From positions 124,001 to 188,000 of the forward strand of contig NZ_WSSC01000001.1 in the NCBI RefSeq assembly GCF_009792895.1: a DNA stretch of 64,000 nt, given 5' to 3'. A program made the translations under genes and the position numbers. This document shows, piece by piece, positions 46,201-55,012 of this stretch (position 1 is its first letter; each line of letters begins with the position of its first letter). This DNA is from Pigmentibacter ruber. Its GTDB lineage: Bacteria; Bdellovibrionota_B; Oligoflexia; Silvanigrellales; Silvanigrellaceae. The notes under the pieces were generated by a model, which was given only the letters and a program-made list of their open reading frames with translations, had not been told where the DNA came from and did no database searches.

Positions 46201-46909
46201 TAACATCTGATTTTTGTAACTTATTTTTTATTGCTAATAATGATAGGTGAGTCTCTTTGTCTTTTTTATTTAAATAATGCACATCAGCTGTGGCTACAAT
46301 ATTTAAATTATTTTTATTTGCAATGGTGACAAGTTTATCAATAATTCTTTTTTGCTCTTCAAGACCATTATCTATGAGTTCAACAAAAAGATTATTTCGG
46401 CCAAAAATATTAACTAATTTTTCTAAATAAGCATCAGCAAGATCATAATTTTCTGCTAATACATGTTGAGAAAGTTCTCCCTTTAGACAGCTTGTTAAGC
46501 AAATTAAACCTTCTGAATATTTTTCTAACTCATCCCAATATATTGATGTAGAGTTAGAAAATATAGAATCTTTTCCTGTTGTATTTGCTATGGTACAAAG
46601 TTTTATTAAATTTGCATAACCTGTATTATTTTCAGCTAAAAGAATTAAATGTGATACTTGTTTTTTATCAGCAGTAAAAGCAGATTCTATATTTGCTTCA
46701 TACCCAATGATTCCATTTATTTTTTCATTTTGACAAGCAAGATAAAACTCAAGAACACCATGCATTCCATCATGATCAGTTAAAGCAGCGGCCTTCGCTC
46801 CTCGTTTACTTAATTCTTTAATTAGTTTTTTTAATTTAATGGAACCATCAAGAATTGAATATTCGGAATGGATATGAAGATGGACAAATTCATCAGAAGA
46901 CTGTTGCAC
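43253..46909 (-). CDS. dnaE: DNA polymerase III alpha subunit
   Basis: The protein has 1218 residues. Start GTG 46909 is forced by an in-frame stop two codons upstream. The PHP domain (FVHLHIHSEYSILDGS, LTDHDGMHG) leads the polymerase core with PGRGSAAGSLVTYAL and the catalytic PDIDTDF. The helix-hairpin-helix and OB-fold regions follow (KRKIVKVAGIVTMLLEKKNK). It is the replicative polymerase. It lies 25 bp after the double-DUF507 gene and probably shares its transcript. Confidence 0.97.
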   Translation of the reverse strand: MQQSSDEFVHLHIHSEYSILDGSIKLKKLIKELSKRGAKAAALTDHDGMHGVLEFYLACQNEKINGIIGYEANIESAFTADKKQVSHLILLAENNTGYANLIKLCTIANTTGKDSIFSNSTSIYWDELEKYSEGLICLTSCLKGELSQHVLAENYDLADAYLEKLVNIFGRNNLFVELIDNGLEEQKRIIDKLVTIANKNNLNIVATADVHYLNKKDKETHLSLLAIKNKLQKSDVRGMPSHIDFHLTTLEEMKEKFDKYPLALSNTVKIAERCNVKIDTKSIFMPDYRQRENETSDECLIRLSREGLELRKSSVQVWMGSNFTDEIWEDYKKRLEYELSVILKMKFAGYFLIVQDFINWAKEQNIPVGPGRGSAAGSLVTYALRITNIDPIRFNLLFERFLNPERISMPDIDTDFCQDRRGDVLNYVYQKYGNRAVSQIVTFGRMMAKNAIKNLARINGWSFHDSNEFAKLIPESPGITLEQAFQEEEKIRLRVENEEKTKSLWEGAVEVEGTLSSLGIHAAGVIISDRALDERCPLLESEGQLLTQFENKYAEKIGLIKFDFLGLKTLTVIDNAVKLIRKRKKPDLDIEYIDLDDKKVYEMISTAHVTGIFQLESTGMRKLIADLKPTCFTDIIAVLALFRPGPLGSGMVEDFVKRKHGETQVEYPFPELEPILNDTYGVIVYQEQVQKIAAVLANYSLGEADLLRRAMGKKDKNEMERQKSRFVSGATENKHDPQKSADLFDLMAKFAEYGFNKSHTAAYGWVTYQTAWLKTYYPTEFMTAIMSCDLDNTDKIVGYVRDCKRMKIKILPPCVNHSRFEFSIPGENIIQFGLGAIKGLGSGIINMIVTEREERGEFSTVPEFIARLDARKLNKKVMESLIKAGAFDAIASNRAELLANSDSWLRTIAKEAERDESTGYDIFGVFSNTSQANPASLETTKEKNESKKSKYSFEFAPTRLPTLIKTETCSNKILNHLLSVQLKKTKPWNYLDQLNNEFSTLGFYMSGHPADLLRADIKEITEISLDQTAIHLEPDNVPDYKRKIVKVAGIVTMLLEKKNKEGNPFLVLKIEDGFGELEVTLFNKQFTAMQEPIKLNEAIIIECKLKKGIEEGSVKGIVQSIERISNKRIELVQGIVLKTNEEFLKESENLTLLEKILKQNKGQTSLFMKIEVPDRNVIIKAKLGNHPITPSDQFILSIENTWPGILKVDRIYQKHIIN

Positions 46910-46934
46910 TGGTTAAGTTCTCTCTTTAAAAGAG

Positions 46935-47537
46935 TCAGCCACCCATTGAAGGAGATTCGTCAGAAGACTTTTGATTTGCTGCAATGCGTTGGCGGACTTC
47001 ATTATAACACTTATCATACGCTATGCACCAAGCATGACTGTATGGTTCTTCCCCGCTTTTCTTATTCACAATTTTTTCGACCGCTTCTATGATTCGGTCG
47101 TCTTCAAGGCGAAAACGGTGTATTGCGCGGGCAATACAGTTCTGAACTTTCATATCTTCGCTGTAAAAGTCAATACTGTCGATTTTCCAAATAGCTTTTA
47201 GCACTTTTTCTGCCAAAGAATCTGCACGCTCAGGATCATCACCAAGGATGACTCGTTTTGACTTAGCTAAACGGATTTTCACTTCATCTACAAGATTTTC
47301 ATAACTTTTACCAGAAGATTTAGCTATTTGGCTTTGTTGTTGTACCAAACGTTCTGCTTCTCTAGATAGTCTGTCTTCTGTACGCGAATCATCTTCCAAA
47401 ACATTTGTGATTTGTTCAATTACTTTTTCTTCAATACGTTCTTCGGTATTATAGTCTAGTTCGATATGTCCAGAACACTTTAATACTTTAAAAACTCGTT
47501 CAGCTAGTCGCTCAAGTTGTTCTGAGGAGAGTTTCAT
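46935..47537 (-). CDS. Double DUF507 protein
   Basis: The start is put at ATG 47537 (AAAGG upstream), giving 200 residues. The sequence has two DUF507-like halves. The first is KLSSEQLERLAERVFKVLK followed by DDSRTEDRLSREAERLV. The second is ADSLAEKVLKAIWKID followed by ARAIHRFRLEDDRIIEAVEKIV. DUF507 is usually one 90-residue unit, known from Deltaproteobacteria and Aquificae, with no known function. Both halves are helical. It lies immediately upstream of dnaE on the same strand. Confidence 0.75.
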   Translation of the reverse strand: MKLSSEQLERLAERVFKVLKCSGHIELDYNTEERIEEKVIEQITNVLEDDSRTEDRLSREAERLVQQQSQIAKSSGKSYENLVDEVKIRLAKSKRVILGDDPERADSLAEKVLKAIWKIDSIDFYSEDMKVQNCIARAIHRFRLEDDRIIEAVEKIVNKKSGEEPYSHAWCIAYDKCYNEVRQRIAANQKSSDESPSMGG

Positions 47538-47643
47538 CTTAGAGATACCTTTCATAAATTAGACTAAAATTAGATTTTAAACTTTTCCCCATTTAGCTTT
47601 GAGGGGATTTCAATTATTATAGTTAACCAAACTGAAACGTGCG

Positions 47644-48672
47644 TCAATCAGATTTCTTCGTACTGTCCAAGTTTTTAGCTTCAAGCTGCGCTAAAGTGTT
47701 TTGAGCCTCTTTGCTTTCATTTTCGTAGTTTTTATCATCTGAGCTAATTTCTATAAATTTTTTATAGTAAAATGCTGCTTTTTTAGGATTATTTGAAGTG
47801 TAAATTTTTCCTAAAAGATAGAGAGCTTCAGGATAGTCTGGCTCAGATGAATAAGCCTTTTCTAGTTTTCCTTTTGCCTGAATAGTATTATTTGCTTTTA
47901 GGTCACATTTTGCAGAATCGGTTAAGGTTGGAGCTAAGAAAGGTCTCGATTTTAAAACAATATCAAAAATTTTCTGCGCTTTTATGCAGTCGTTAATTCC
48001 AGCATATGCGTTTCCTAGAACATTTAACAATAATATTTTTTCTGTTTCTGCTGTTGTTTGATCTTTGCTAATTATTTTAAATTCAGATTTTTCAAATTCT
48101 TCCATTTCTTTTATTGCTTTTGTATATCTTTCTTTTTTAACATCAATACTAGTCATAATTAACATTAATTGCAGATCAAGTGGGTTTTTTTCATAATTCT
48201 TTTTTATCATTTTTTCAGCAGCATCATATTTCCCAGTTTTTAAATAAACCCAACTAATTGACTTAATTACTCGTAAATCGTTTGGATTGATATTTAATGC
48301 ATTTTGATAAGCTTTGATAGATTCTTTTTCAAAACCTACCCCTCTATAAGCTTCGCCCAAAAAGTATAGTAATTCAGCGTCTTTTGGATAATTTGGAGCA
48401 ACTTCATTCAATAAAGACAATGCTTCCTTAAATTTATTAATTTTTACTAAAACTAATCCTAAATTTCTTTTCGCAGTTGCAGAATTGGGCTCAATTTTCA
48501 AAGCTATTCGATATTGTTCTGCTGAGCGGGAAAAATCTCCTTTTTCAGCATATTTATTTCCTAAAGAAATATATTTGATACTATCTGAAGAATTTGATGA
48601 AGTCATACAACTAGAAAATAATCCAATTGCGCATGAAATTGAAATAATTTTCAATAAATTACATTTTTTCAT
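47644..48672 (-). CDS. TPR-repeat lipoprotein
   Basis: The protein has 342 residues with a lipoprotein signal ending FSSC (Cys22). From about residue 35 it has roughly seven TPR units: GNKYAEKGDFSRSAEQY, AKRNLGLVLVKINKFKEAL, LYFLGEAYRGVGFEKESI, KSISWVYLKTGKYDAA and further degenerate ones to the end (EALYLLGKIY). TPR lipoproteins of this layout often assist outer-membrane or pilus assembly. Its start overlaps the rsmD stop by four bases, so the genes are coupled. The specific role is not known. Confidence 0.85.
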   Translation of the reverse strand: MKKCNLLKIISISCAIGLFSSCMTSSNSSDSIKYISLGNKYAEKGDFSRSAEQYRIALKIEPNSATAKRNLGLVLVKINKFKEALSLLNEVAPNYPKDAELLYFLGEAYRGVGFEKESIKAYQNALNINPNDLRVIKSISWVYLKTGKYDAAEKMIKKNYEKNPLDLQLMLIMTSIDVKKERYTKAIKEMEEFEKSEFKIISKDQTTAETEKILLLNVLGNAYAGINDCIKAQKIFDIVLKSRPFLAPTLTDSAKCDLKANNTIQAKGKLEKAYSSEPDYPEALYLLGKIYTSNNPKKAAFYYKKFIEISSDDKNYENESKEAQNTLAQLEAKNLDSTKKSD

Positions 48673-49238
48673 TCAAATTGCCCTTTCTGCCAAATTTCAA
48701 TTTTCGTTTTTCCATATTTTCTTTCATCAATTTTCGACCAATCCTGTGAATTGGATTGTAATTGAATTTTTAGAAGGAGAGGCATTTCAAAAATGACAGT
48801 GCAAAATTGGGCGCAAATATTTGCGCTATCAAGTTCTTGCAAGGCATTTTCGTACCATTTTGATAAATATGGAGGATCAATAAAAATAATATCAAATTTT
48901 TCACTTTTAAAAGAATTTTTTAAAAATATACTAGCATCACTGTTAATGAGTTGAAAATGATTAGGTGGGATTTGGAGCTGATGTAAGTTTTGTTGGATGA
49001 CATTGTATGCCTGTATGTTTTTTTCAACAAAAACGGCTTTTTTTGCCCCTCTACTGAGAGCTTCAATTCCCAAAGCACCACTACCAGCAAAGAGATCAAG
49101 AACAACGGCTTCTTCAATAGAGTCAGAAAGAATATTAAAAAGACTTTCTTTCACTCTATCTGCTGTAGGGCGGGTAATATCACTTCCTGATAAAGTTGAA
49201 AGACTTCTACGTTTATATTTACCTGCAATAACCCGCAT
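48669..49238 (-). CDS. rsmD: 16S rRNA m2G966 methyltransferase
   Basis: The protein has 189 residues, normal length. MRVIAGKYKRRSL at the start, TRPTADRVKESLFNIL, VLDLFAGSGALGIEALSRGA (SAM-binding motif) and DIIFIDPPYL (catalytic N/D-PPY) are all present. It methylates G966 of 16S rRNA. It lies nine bases after the aminotransferase gene and overlaps the TPR gene. Confidence 0.95.
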   Translation of the reverse strand: MRVIAGKYKRRSLSTLSGSDITRPTADRVKESLFNILSDSIEEAVVLDLFAGSGALGIEALSRGAKKAVFVEKNIQAYNVIQQNLHQLQIPPNHFQLINSDASIFLKNSFKSEKFDIIFIDPPYLSKWYENALQELDSANICAQFCTVIFEMPLLLKIQLQSNSQDWSKIDERKYGKTKIEIWQKGQFE

Positions 49239-49247
49239 TTAATTACC

Positions 49248-50126
49248 TTAATGATTGAATAAAGCTTGATTTAATTTTAAAAAAAAGTTGTGGGAAGAAT
49301 GGACATCAAATACATGTTCATCAATTTTTCTAACTGGAACAATTCCACGTATTGAAGAAATTATTCCACAACCTTTCACATCGCTCATATTTGCCCGATT
49401 TAATACACTCCAGTCAAATGATATTTGCATTTTTTTTAGACCTGCAATTAATTGACTTAAAGTAACACCAGCTAAGCAGAGGCCTTTAAATGGCGTTGAG
49501 TAAACGGTTAAATTTTTATCAAACCAAATAAAATTTGCAGTGGTTGATTCAGAAATATTATTTTCTGTATTAAAAAATAATGCATCATCATATCCAGCAT
49601 TTTTTGCACTTTCTAAGGCAATTAGATTATAAAGATATGAGCATGATTTAATATCTATTAATCCTTGAGAACGTAAATCTTTAACACATAATAATGAAAT
49701 ACCATCTAGGTATTGCTCCTGTGTGGGTCCTGTTACGTTTCTGCAAATAATAATAAAATTTGAGCTAGGTAAAACATTATTAGTTTTTTTTATACCTAAA
49801 TCAAAAGAATTTCCTCCAGAAACAATAATTCTTAGCTGGCATTTGTCGCTTACTTCTCCAGTTTGTTGAATATTTTTCTGAATAGTTTCTTTTACATTAG
49901 AAAAAAGTGTTTCTTTATCAGGAGCAAGAATAAATGCTTCCTTACAGCTAGAAAGTAAACGCGCAAAATGCTCATCCCAATGTTTAATTTCACCCTTTTT
50001 AACAAGTACAGTTTCAAATATGGAATGTCCAAATAAAAAACCACGATCAGATATAGGAATTTTTGCTTCACTTAATGGGCAAATTTTTCCATTAATATTT
50101 GCTACTCCAAAAAATTCATTCGTCAT
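49248..50126 (-). CDS. Class-IV PLP aminotransferase/lyase
   Basis: The protein has 292 residues. ISDRGFLFGHSIFETVLVKKGEI followed by HFARL is the start of the class-IV fold. The PLP-binding lysine fits SQGLIDIKSCSYLYN, and ESTTANFIWF marks the Glu-contact strand. The fold includes branched-chain aminotransferase, D-alanine aminotransferase and 4-amino-4-deoxychorismate lyase (PabC). The short form and single-gene setting favour PabC- or DAAT-like activity, but the key substrate loop is not clear. First gene of the unit with rsmD. Confidence 0.85.
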   Translation of the reverse strand: MTNEFFGVANINGKICPLSEAKIPISDRGFLFGHSIFETVLVKKGEIKHWDEHFARLLSSCKEAFILAPDKETLFSNVKETIQKNIQQTGEVSDKCQLRIIVSGGNSFDLGIKKTNNVLPSSNFIIICRNVTGPTQEQYLDGISLLCVKDLRSQGLIDIKSCSYLYNLIALESAKNAGYDDALFFNTENNISESTTANFIWFDKNLTVYSTPFKGLCLAGVTLSQLIAGLKKMQISFDWSVLNRANMSDVKGCGIISSIRGIVPVRKIDEHVFDVHSSHNFFLKLNQALFNH

Positions 50127-50204
50127 GAGCTGAACTCCAAGAGAAAGTAATTTTATTTTAGCGAAAAGAAAAAAATGTATTATGGTTGGAATAAAATTGG
50201 AAGA

Positions 50205-50394
50205 AAAAAAGAGGCCTCTTGTAATTTTTTAAGATAGGAGAAACCCACTTCCAAAAAAGTGGTAGCTTTGTGATTATTCTTTAGGCTTCCCTCAATCGCA
50301 CAAAGTCGGAGGGCGTGCACACCAAAAAACCGTTAGCTTCCTATTACATTATTTGTAGGTTCTGCCATATTATTCAACAAAAACTACTAGAGGC
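50205..50394 (-). ncRNA. ssrS: 6S RNA
   Basis: On the minus strand a closing stem is formed by GCCTCTAGTA (5' end near 50394) and TACAAGAGGC (near 50214-50223). Inside, AATAGGA pairs with TCCTAT. The upper part has GGTGTGCACGCCCTC...GAGGGAAGCCTAAAG, which lines up with the E. coli 6S sequence around GGTGAGCATGCTCGG...GAGAAGCCTTAAA, and then a CCACTT/AAGTGG hairpin. The length of about 184-190 nt and the final T run match 6S RNA. 6S RNA binds the sigma-70 holoenzyme in stationary phase. Match made from memory, not by covariance search. Confidence 0.75.
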
Positions 50395-50561
50395 TAAAAT
50401 AATTATGCGCAGAAAAATATTTTGAGTCAAGTCAATATTGGGAATTTTCCTTTTAGTTTTTTTCAAACTGTTTATTTTTTTTTCAATTTGCATAAAGTTT
50501 TTTCACTATCAGCCGAAATGATTACAAAAAGATATAAGTTTTATGACATCGGAGTAAATTT

Positions 50562-52124
50562 GTGAGTGATGAAATAGAACTCAATTTTGAACATTTTGAA
50601 AACCTTAATATTGTCAATAAATTAAGACAAATTATTGGTAACTGGTGGAATATTCAGTTAAATTTTACAGATGAAAAGGGGTACTTAAGAGGAGTGCCGC
50701 AAGGGCGTTTTTTTAATCCTAAAAATCCTATTTGCAAATTTATTACAGAAAATAATGAGACTTTTAAAGATTGTGTAAAAGTAGCTAGAGTAACAACAAT
50801 AGAATCAGAAGAAGCAAACGAGCAATTAATATCTACTTGTCATGCAGGATTTAGCACAATATCTTTGCCTTTAAAAATTGAAGAAAAATATTTGGGCTGT
50901 ATATTTGCTGATGGCTTTATTATAGAAGAAACAGTAAATGAACAAAAAGAAAAATTAAGAAAATATTTGCAAAAAACGCAAAATAAAAATGCGCTTGAAG
51001 TTGAGGAATATATAAACACACTCCCTATTTTATCTATGAAAGAAGTTGGTTATTTAGAGGAATTACTGCAATTAGTTCTTGATGAAATTTTGCAATTAAG
51101 AAAATCAATTTCTGACAATCAAGAAGAACTAAATGCTATAAATTCAAGTTTAAAGAGAGATTGGAATTTTGAAAATATAGTTGGAAAAAGTAAAGCAATG
51201 CAGGATGTTTTTAATTTGCTTGGAAAAGTAAGTGAAAGTGAAGCAACTATTTTAATTACTGGCGAAAATGGAACTGGAAAAGAGGGAATTGCTAAAGCAA
51301 TTCATGTGAATTCAAAAAGGAAAAATAAAAATTTTATTGTGCAAAATTGCGGTGCTTTAAATGATAATTTGTTAGAATCAGAATTATTTGGACATGTAAA
51401 AGGATCTTTTACAAATGCTATTAAAGATAAAAAAGGTTTATTTGAATTAGCTGATAAAGGGACTCTTTTTCTCGACGAAATAGGTGATACTTCTGCCACA
51501 ATGCAAGTAAAATTATTAAGATTACTTCAAGAAGGAACATTCATACCTGTTGGTGGTTCAGAGCAGAAAAAAGTTGATGTTCGTATTTTAGCTGCAACAA
51601 ATAAAAATTTAGAGCAAATGGTAAAAAACGGAACTTTTAGAGAAGACTTATACTATCGACTAAATGTTATAAATGTAAGATTACCAGCTTTAAGAGAAAG
51701 ATCAGAAGACATACCATTACTTATAAAAAAATTTTTAGAAAATTATGCAAAAAGTAACAAGATTCAAGCAAAAAAAATTTCATCATCTTGTTTGCAAAGA
51801 ATGGAAAAATATCATTGGCCAGGAAATGTTAGAGAGTTAGAAAATGAAGTCGAAAGACTTTGTGTATTGTCAGGAGAAAATCCAGATATATCTGAAGAAC
51901 TTTTATCTGACAGGATTTTTGGAACGGATGAAAAAGAAGAAAGCTTTCATAATATTGATAAGCAAAGTAACTTAAAAGATGCAATAGAAAAACTAGAAAA
52001 AGAAATGATTTTAGCTCATCTAGAAAAGCTAAATTGGAATAAGAGTAAAGCTTCAATAACTCTTGGAATTAGTAGAGCTAGTTTAATAATGAAATGTGAG
52101 AAATATAATTTAGAAAAAAAATAG
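50562..52124 (+). CDS. PocR-type sigma-54-dependent activator
   Basis: The protein has 520 residues and a GTG start at 50562 with GGAG eight bases upstream. Residues about 10-170 form a PocR sensor domain (NPICKFI, FKDCVKVA, CHAGFSTISLPL) whose cysteines may bind a ligand or metal. An AAA+ domain follows with P-loop GENGTGKE, GTLFLDEIGD (Walker B) and GNVRELENEVERL. The sigma-54 contact loop is GSFTNA instead of GAFTGA. The C-terminus has a Fis-type helix-turn-helix (NKSKASITLGISRASL). Its targets are unknown. The neighbouring genes are not an obvious regulon. Confidence 0.9.
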   Translation: MSDEIELNFEHFENLNIVNKLRQIIGNWWNIQLNFTDEKGYLRGVPQGRFFNPKNPICKFITENNETFKDCVKVARVTTIESEEANEQLISTCHAGFSTISLPLKIEEKYLGCIFADGFIIEETVNEQKEKLRKYLQKTQNKNALEVEEYINTLPILSMKEVGYLEELLQLVLDEILQLRKSISDNQEELNAINSSLKRDWNFENIVGKSKAMQDVFNLLGKVSESEATILITGENGTGKEGIAKAIHVNSKRKNKNFIVQNCGALNDNLLESELFGHVKGSFTNAIKDKKGLFELADKGTLFLDEIGDTSATMQVKLLRLLQEGTFIPVGGSEQKKVDVRILAATNKNLEQMVKNGTFREDLYYRLNVINVRLPALRERSEDIPLLIKKFLENYAKSNKIQAKKISSSCLQRMEKYHWPGNVRELENEVERLCVLSGENPDISEELLSDRIFGTDEKEESFHNIDKQSNLKDAIEKLEKEMILAHLEKLNWNKSKASITLGISRASLIMKCEKYNLEKK

Positions 52125-52162
52125 ATTAATTATTTTTATTAATTAAAATTATTTTATAAAAT

Positions 52163-52798
52163 TTAGTTTAAATCATTATCTAATGTGTATTTAATAGACT
52201 TTACTTCATCTCTTGTTAAGTTGAATCTATCTTTTAATTTTATTTCATATTCATAAGCTTCTTTTTCAGCTAAATAGGTACCAATCATAATATCTTCACT
52301 CATTTTCTTTTTATTATGCTTTGATTTGGCAAATAATTTAGCAGGAATCCTCCTTAATGTATCTATATAATTAAATACTTCTATTTTCAGAAAAGATTGA
52401 TTGCTATGAATTTCAATTTCGTGTGCAAGAGTGGAACCTAAAATTCCCCAGCTATCAAAAGCCATATTTCCAATATATACTTCACGGTTTAGCACAAAAC
52501 TTTCACCTACTGTTAATCCCCTGAAATTTAAATCAGCTAGTAAAATTGGAGAATTTGTATTCTCATTTTTATCAATGGAAAATAGAGACATAGCAAGATC
52601 AATATTTTCTTGACTCATAAATGGCTTTTCTTCTGGATAAATAACTTCAACCATAGACATTTTAGTTTGCATAATTTTGTAATTTTGTTGTTCTAAATAG
52701 CTTAGAAGACAAAAGTAAAAAATAGCAATAAAAAATAATGAAGGAATTATGATATTAAAATAACTTATCTTGTTTAAATTATTTGTGTTTTTATTCAT
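52163..52798 (-). CDS. Membrane-anchored protein with HExxxH motif, unknown function
   Basis: The protein has 211 residues with one N-terminal membrane helix (about 13-33) and a mainly extracytoplasmic remainder. GILGSTLAHEIEIHSNQSF contains an HExxxH core that resembles zinc-peptidase sites without matching HExxH exactly. The C-terminal half is helical, with YLAEKEAYEYEIK (a possible third Glu ligand of the kind seen in such enzymes) and a DNDLN end. It could be a metallohydrolase. The gene is divergent from the barrel-like gene at 53012. Confidence 0.6.
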   Translation of the reverse strand: MNKNTNNLNKISYFNIIIPSLFFIAIFYFCLLSYLEQQNYKIMQTKMSMVEVIYPEEKPFMSQENIDLAMSLFSIDKNENTNSPILLADLNFRGLTVGESFVLNREVYIGNMAFDSWGILGSTLAHEIEIHSNQSFLKIEVFNYIDTLRRIPAKLFAKSKHNKKKMSEDIMIGTYLAEKEAYEYEIKLKDRFNLTRDEVKSIKYTLDNDLN

Positions 52799-53011
52799 TT
52801 AAGTACTCATTAAAAATAAAGAAATAGTCCAATATATTTGTGTAAGAAAGATCTGTGCCAAGTTTAAAAAATCTAGTAATTACAAATGTTTTATCTCTTT
52901 TCTAGATTATAAAAGTCAGTAGAGAAATGTTTTTGTAGAGAATATAGACAAATTGCTATTTGTTTTTGTTTAATTTTTAGACAGAAAATGACTCTATAGA
53001 AGGTGCTAAAT

Positions 53012-54220
53012 ATGTTGATAAAAATTATAATATATTTCCTTATTATTTTATCTATTTTTAATAAGGAAAAATTATACTCTCTAAATGTTGAAAAATATGA
53101 TGAAATAATTGAAGAAACTTTGCAGTCCTTGGGAAAAGAAAATGAATTCGAAAGTAAAGAAAAAATTGAAATAAATTATAAGCTTATAAAAGAAAAAGTG
53201 CAAAGTGATTTAAAAATTGGGAAAATAGATACTAACTTGAATGAATTTTTATTTATCCATGGAATTTATTTTAACGACCTTTTATCGTTACAATCTCTCA
53301 TTATAAATCGCGAAATATCACAACTCGATAGTATATTAAAAAAGCATTTAAGTTTGGCCATAATTAAAAAATTATCGTTGGCTATTCAAGAAAATAGAAT
53401 AGCTCAGCAAGTTAAAATACTAGTACAAAAAAACAATCAATGTTTTTATTATTTGAACGGTTATCTTGTTGAATTTGATAAATATTTCACAGCACCTGCT
53501 GGAGTACCGTTTTACTTTGCAATTGACTGCCCATCAAATATGTTTGAAATAAAAAAAATTGTTACTTCCGAAACTCAATTAGAATATAAAGTTGATTTTA
53601 AAAATTTGGAACAAAAACAAGAATATCCAAGTACAATACCTAACCCTTTTCAAGCACTTAACGACTATGATGATGAAAGTCCTTTAGCTGAAAAATCTTA
53701 CTTTAATTATTTTATTGGAATGGGAATTTTAAATGATTTTGGTAAGTTTAAAGAATTAGGATTAAATAATCTCAATCTTTCTGCTGGAAAGTTACTCTTT
53801 ATTGATACCAAAGTAACATACAAAAATTATTTTCTTTCATTTGATTATGCATCTGTTAAATTTAAAAGCGAAAAAAAGTATGAATTTACTAATAGTTATA
53901 CCAATGAAAAAACTGAAAAAAAAGCTATTTTTACCACAACAGGAAATTATTTTGATATTGGGATAGGATATAATATTCAACTATTTGAAATTTATAAAAA
54001 ATTATCTTTTGAAACATCTTTATCCTCGCATTTGGCAATCTTGCAAAATGAATATTCTCCAATAAATTTATATGGTTTTGGTCTTAAATTGATTTTTGGT
54101 CCTGTATTTAATATCAATGAACACTTCTTTTTAAATATTAAAACTGGATTAAATTATTTTTGTGGAGAAATCTATGGATATCAAATACCTACATATTTAG
54201 GAGCTGGATTTAATTTTTAA
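53012..54220 (+). CDS. Exported protein with a probable outer-membrane barrel end
   Basis: The start is put at ATG 53012 (AAGG eight bases upstream); GTG 53003 is the alternative. It has an N-terminal hydrophobic signal (to about residue 22). A helical region (residues 30-150) has Lys/Glu-rich coiled-coil character. From about residue 225 alternating strands rich in Phe, Tyr and Gly (YFNYFIGMGIL, NYFLSFDYASVKF, GYNIQLF) run to a final FNF. This fits a C-terminal outer-membrane barrel behind a periplasmic domain. No family was recognised. Confidence 0.6.
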   Translation: MLIKIIIYFLIILSIFNKEKLYSLNVEKYDEIIEETLQSLGKENEFESKEKIEINYKLIKEKVQSDLKIGKIDTNLNEFLFIHGIYFNDLLSLQSLIINREISQLDSILKKHLSLAIIKKLSLAIQENRIAQQVKILVQKNNQCFYYLNGYLVEFDKYFTAPAGVPFYFAIDCPSNMFEIKKIVTSETQLEYKVDFKNLEQKQEYPSTIPNPFQALNDYDDESPLAEKSYFNYFIGMGILNDFGKFKELGLNNLNLSAGKLLFIDTKVTYKNYFLSFDYASVKFKSEKKYEFTNSYTNEKTEKKAIFTTTGNYFDIGIGYNIQLFEIYKKLSFETSLSSHLAILQNEYSPINLYGFGLKLIFGPVFNINEHFFLNIKTGLNYFCGEIYGYQIPTYLGAGFNF

Positions 54221-54311
54221 TTATTGATTTTTGATTAAAAAAATATTAATTTTTGACTTCTATTTTCAATATTTTTGTAAATATTGAGCTCTATTTATTT
54301 TTTAGGTATTT

Positions 54312-54821
54312 ATGATTAAAAGTTTATTTTATTCTTTTTTATTGGTAAGTCTCATATTATCTTGCGGAAAAACATACGAAAATCAAAAAAATATTCAAAA
54401 AGAAAAAGTTTTCGTTGATAATGCTTTTGTTTACTATCTTAATAATGTTAAAGAAAAGCTTAGAAAACTTAAAGTAAGTGAGTATAAAATTAATAAAATT
54501 AATAATGTTTCTATTGAATTTGGTGATATTAAAAGGAAAAATGGGAATGAAAAAGTTGCCGGTGTTTGTAATATTAAATATACAGATACTTTGGTTTATT
54601 CTCAAAAAATAACGATTGATTTTTCCCAGTGGGAAACATTTAATACTAAGTATAAAATTGAAATAATTGCACATGAATTAGGCCATTGTGCTTGGGGCTT
54701 GAAACACGATCAAACGAAAGATCAAATTATGAGTGAAATTTTAACTAATATTACTGAGTCTAAATGGCATATTTTTGCAGATCAAATTATGAATTCGTCT
54801 GAAAATATAAGAAATATTTAA
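54312..54821 (+). CDS. Lipoprotein metallopeptidase, metzincin-like
   Basis: The protein has 169 residues. A lipoprotein signal ends LILSC (Cys18). IIAHELGHCAWGLKHD has His121, Glu122, His125 and a third His132, one residue farther out than in HExxHxxGxxH, and IM at 139-140 can be the Met-turn. The small size and site suggest a matrixin-like or related zinc peptidase on the outer membrane. The substrate is unknown. It follows the barrel-like gene on the same strand with a 91-bp gap. Confidence 0.75.
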   Translation: MIKSLFYSFLLVSLILSCGKTYENQKNIQKEKVFVDNAFVYYLNNVKEKLRKLKVSEYKINKINNVSIEFGDIKRKNGNEKVAGVCNIKYTDTLVYSQKITIDFSQWETFNTKYKIEIIAHELGHCAWGLKHDQTKDQIMSEILTNITESKWHIFADQIMNSSENIRNI

Positions 54822-55012
54822 AGCATCTCCCTGAAAATTTGGATTAAATCATTTAAACCTCTAATATCACTAATCTTAAAATAATTATCCATTTTTTAAG
54901 CACTCCTTAAAACTTTTTAGAAGTTATTCTTTCCATATTTTAATAAATTTTTTAAGGTGTATCTTTCTAAGGGCTTTCAGCTTGGGCTCTCATTCAAATA
55001 TAGAGGTAAATC

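Noticed and set aside
46868..47201. Plus-strand frames opposite dnaE and the DUF507 gene
   Set aside because: They are antisense to clear genes and have no family features.
52163..52798. Calling the HExxxH protein a zinc peptidase
   Set aside because: The spacing is one residue off the HExxH motif and no third ligand is certain, so only unknown function is given.
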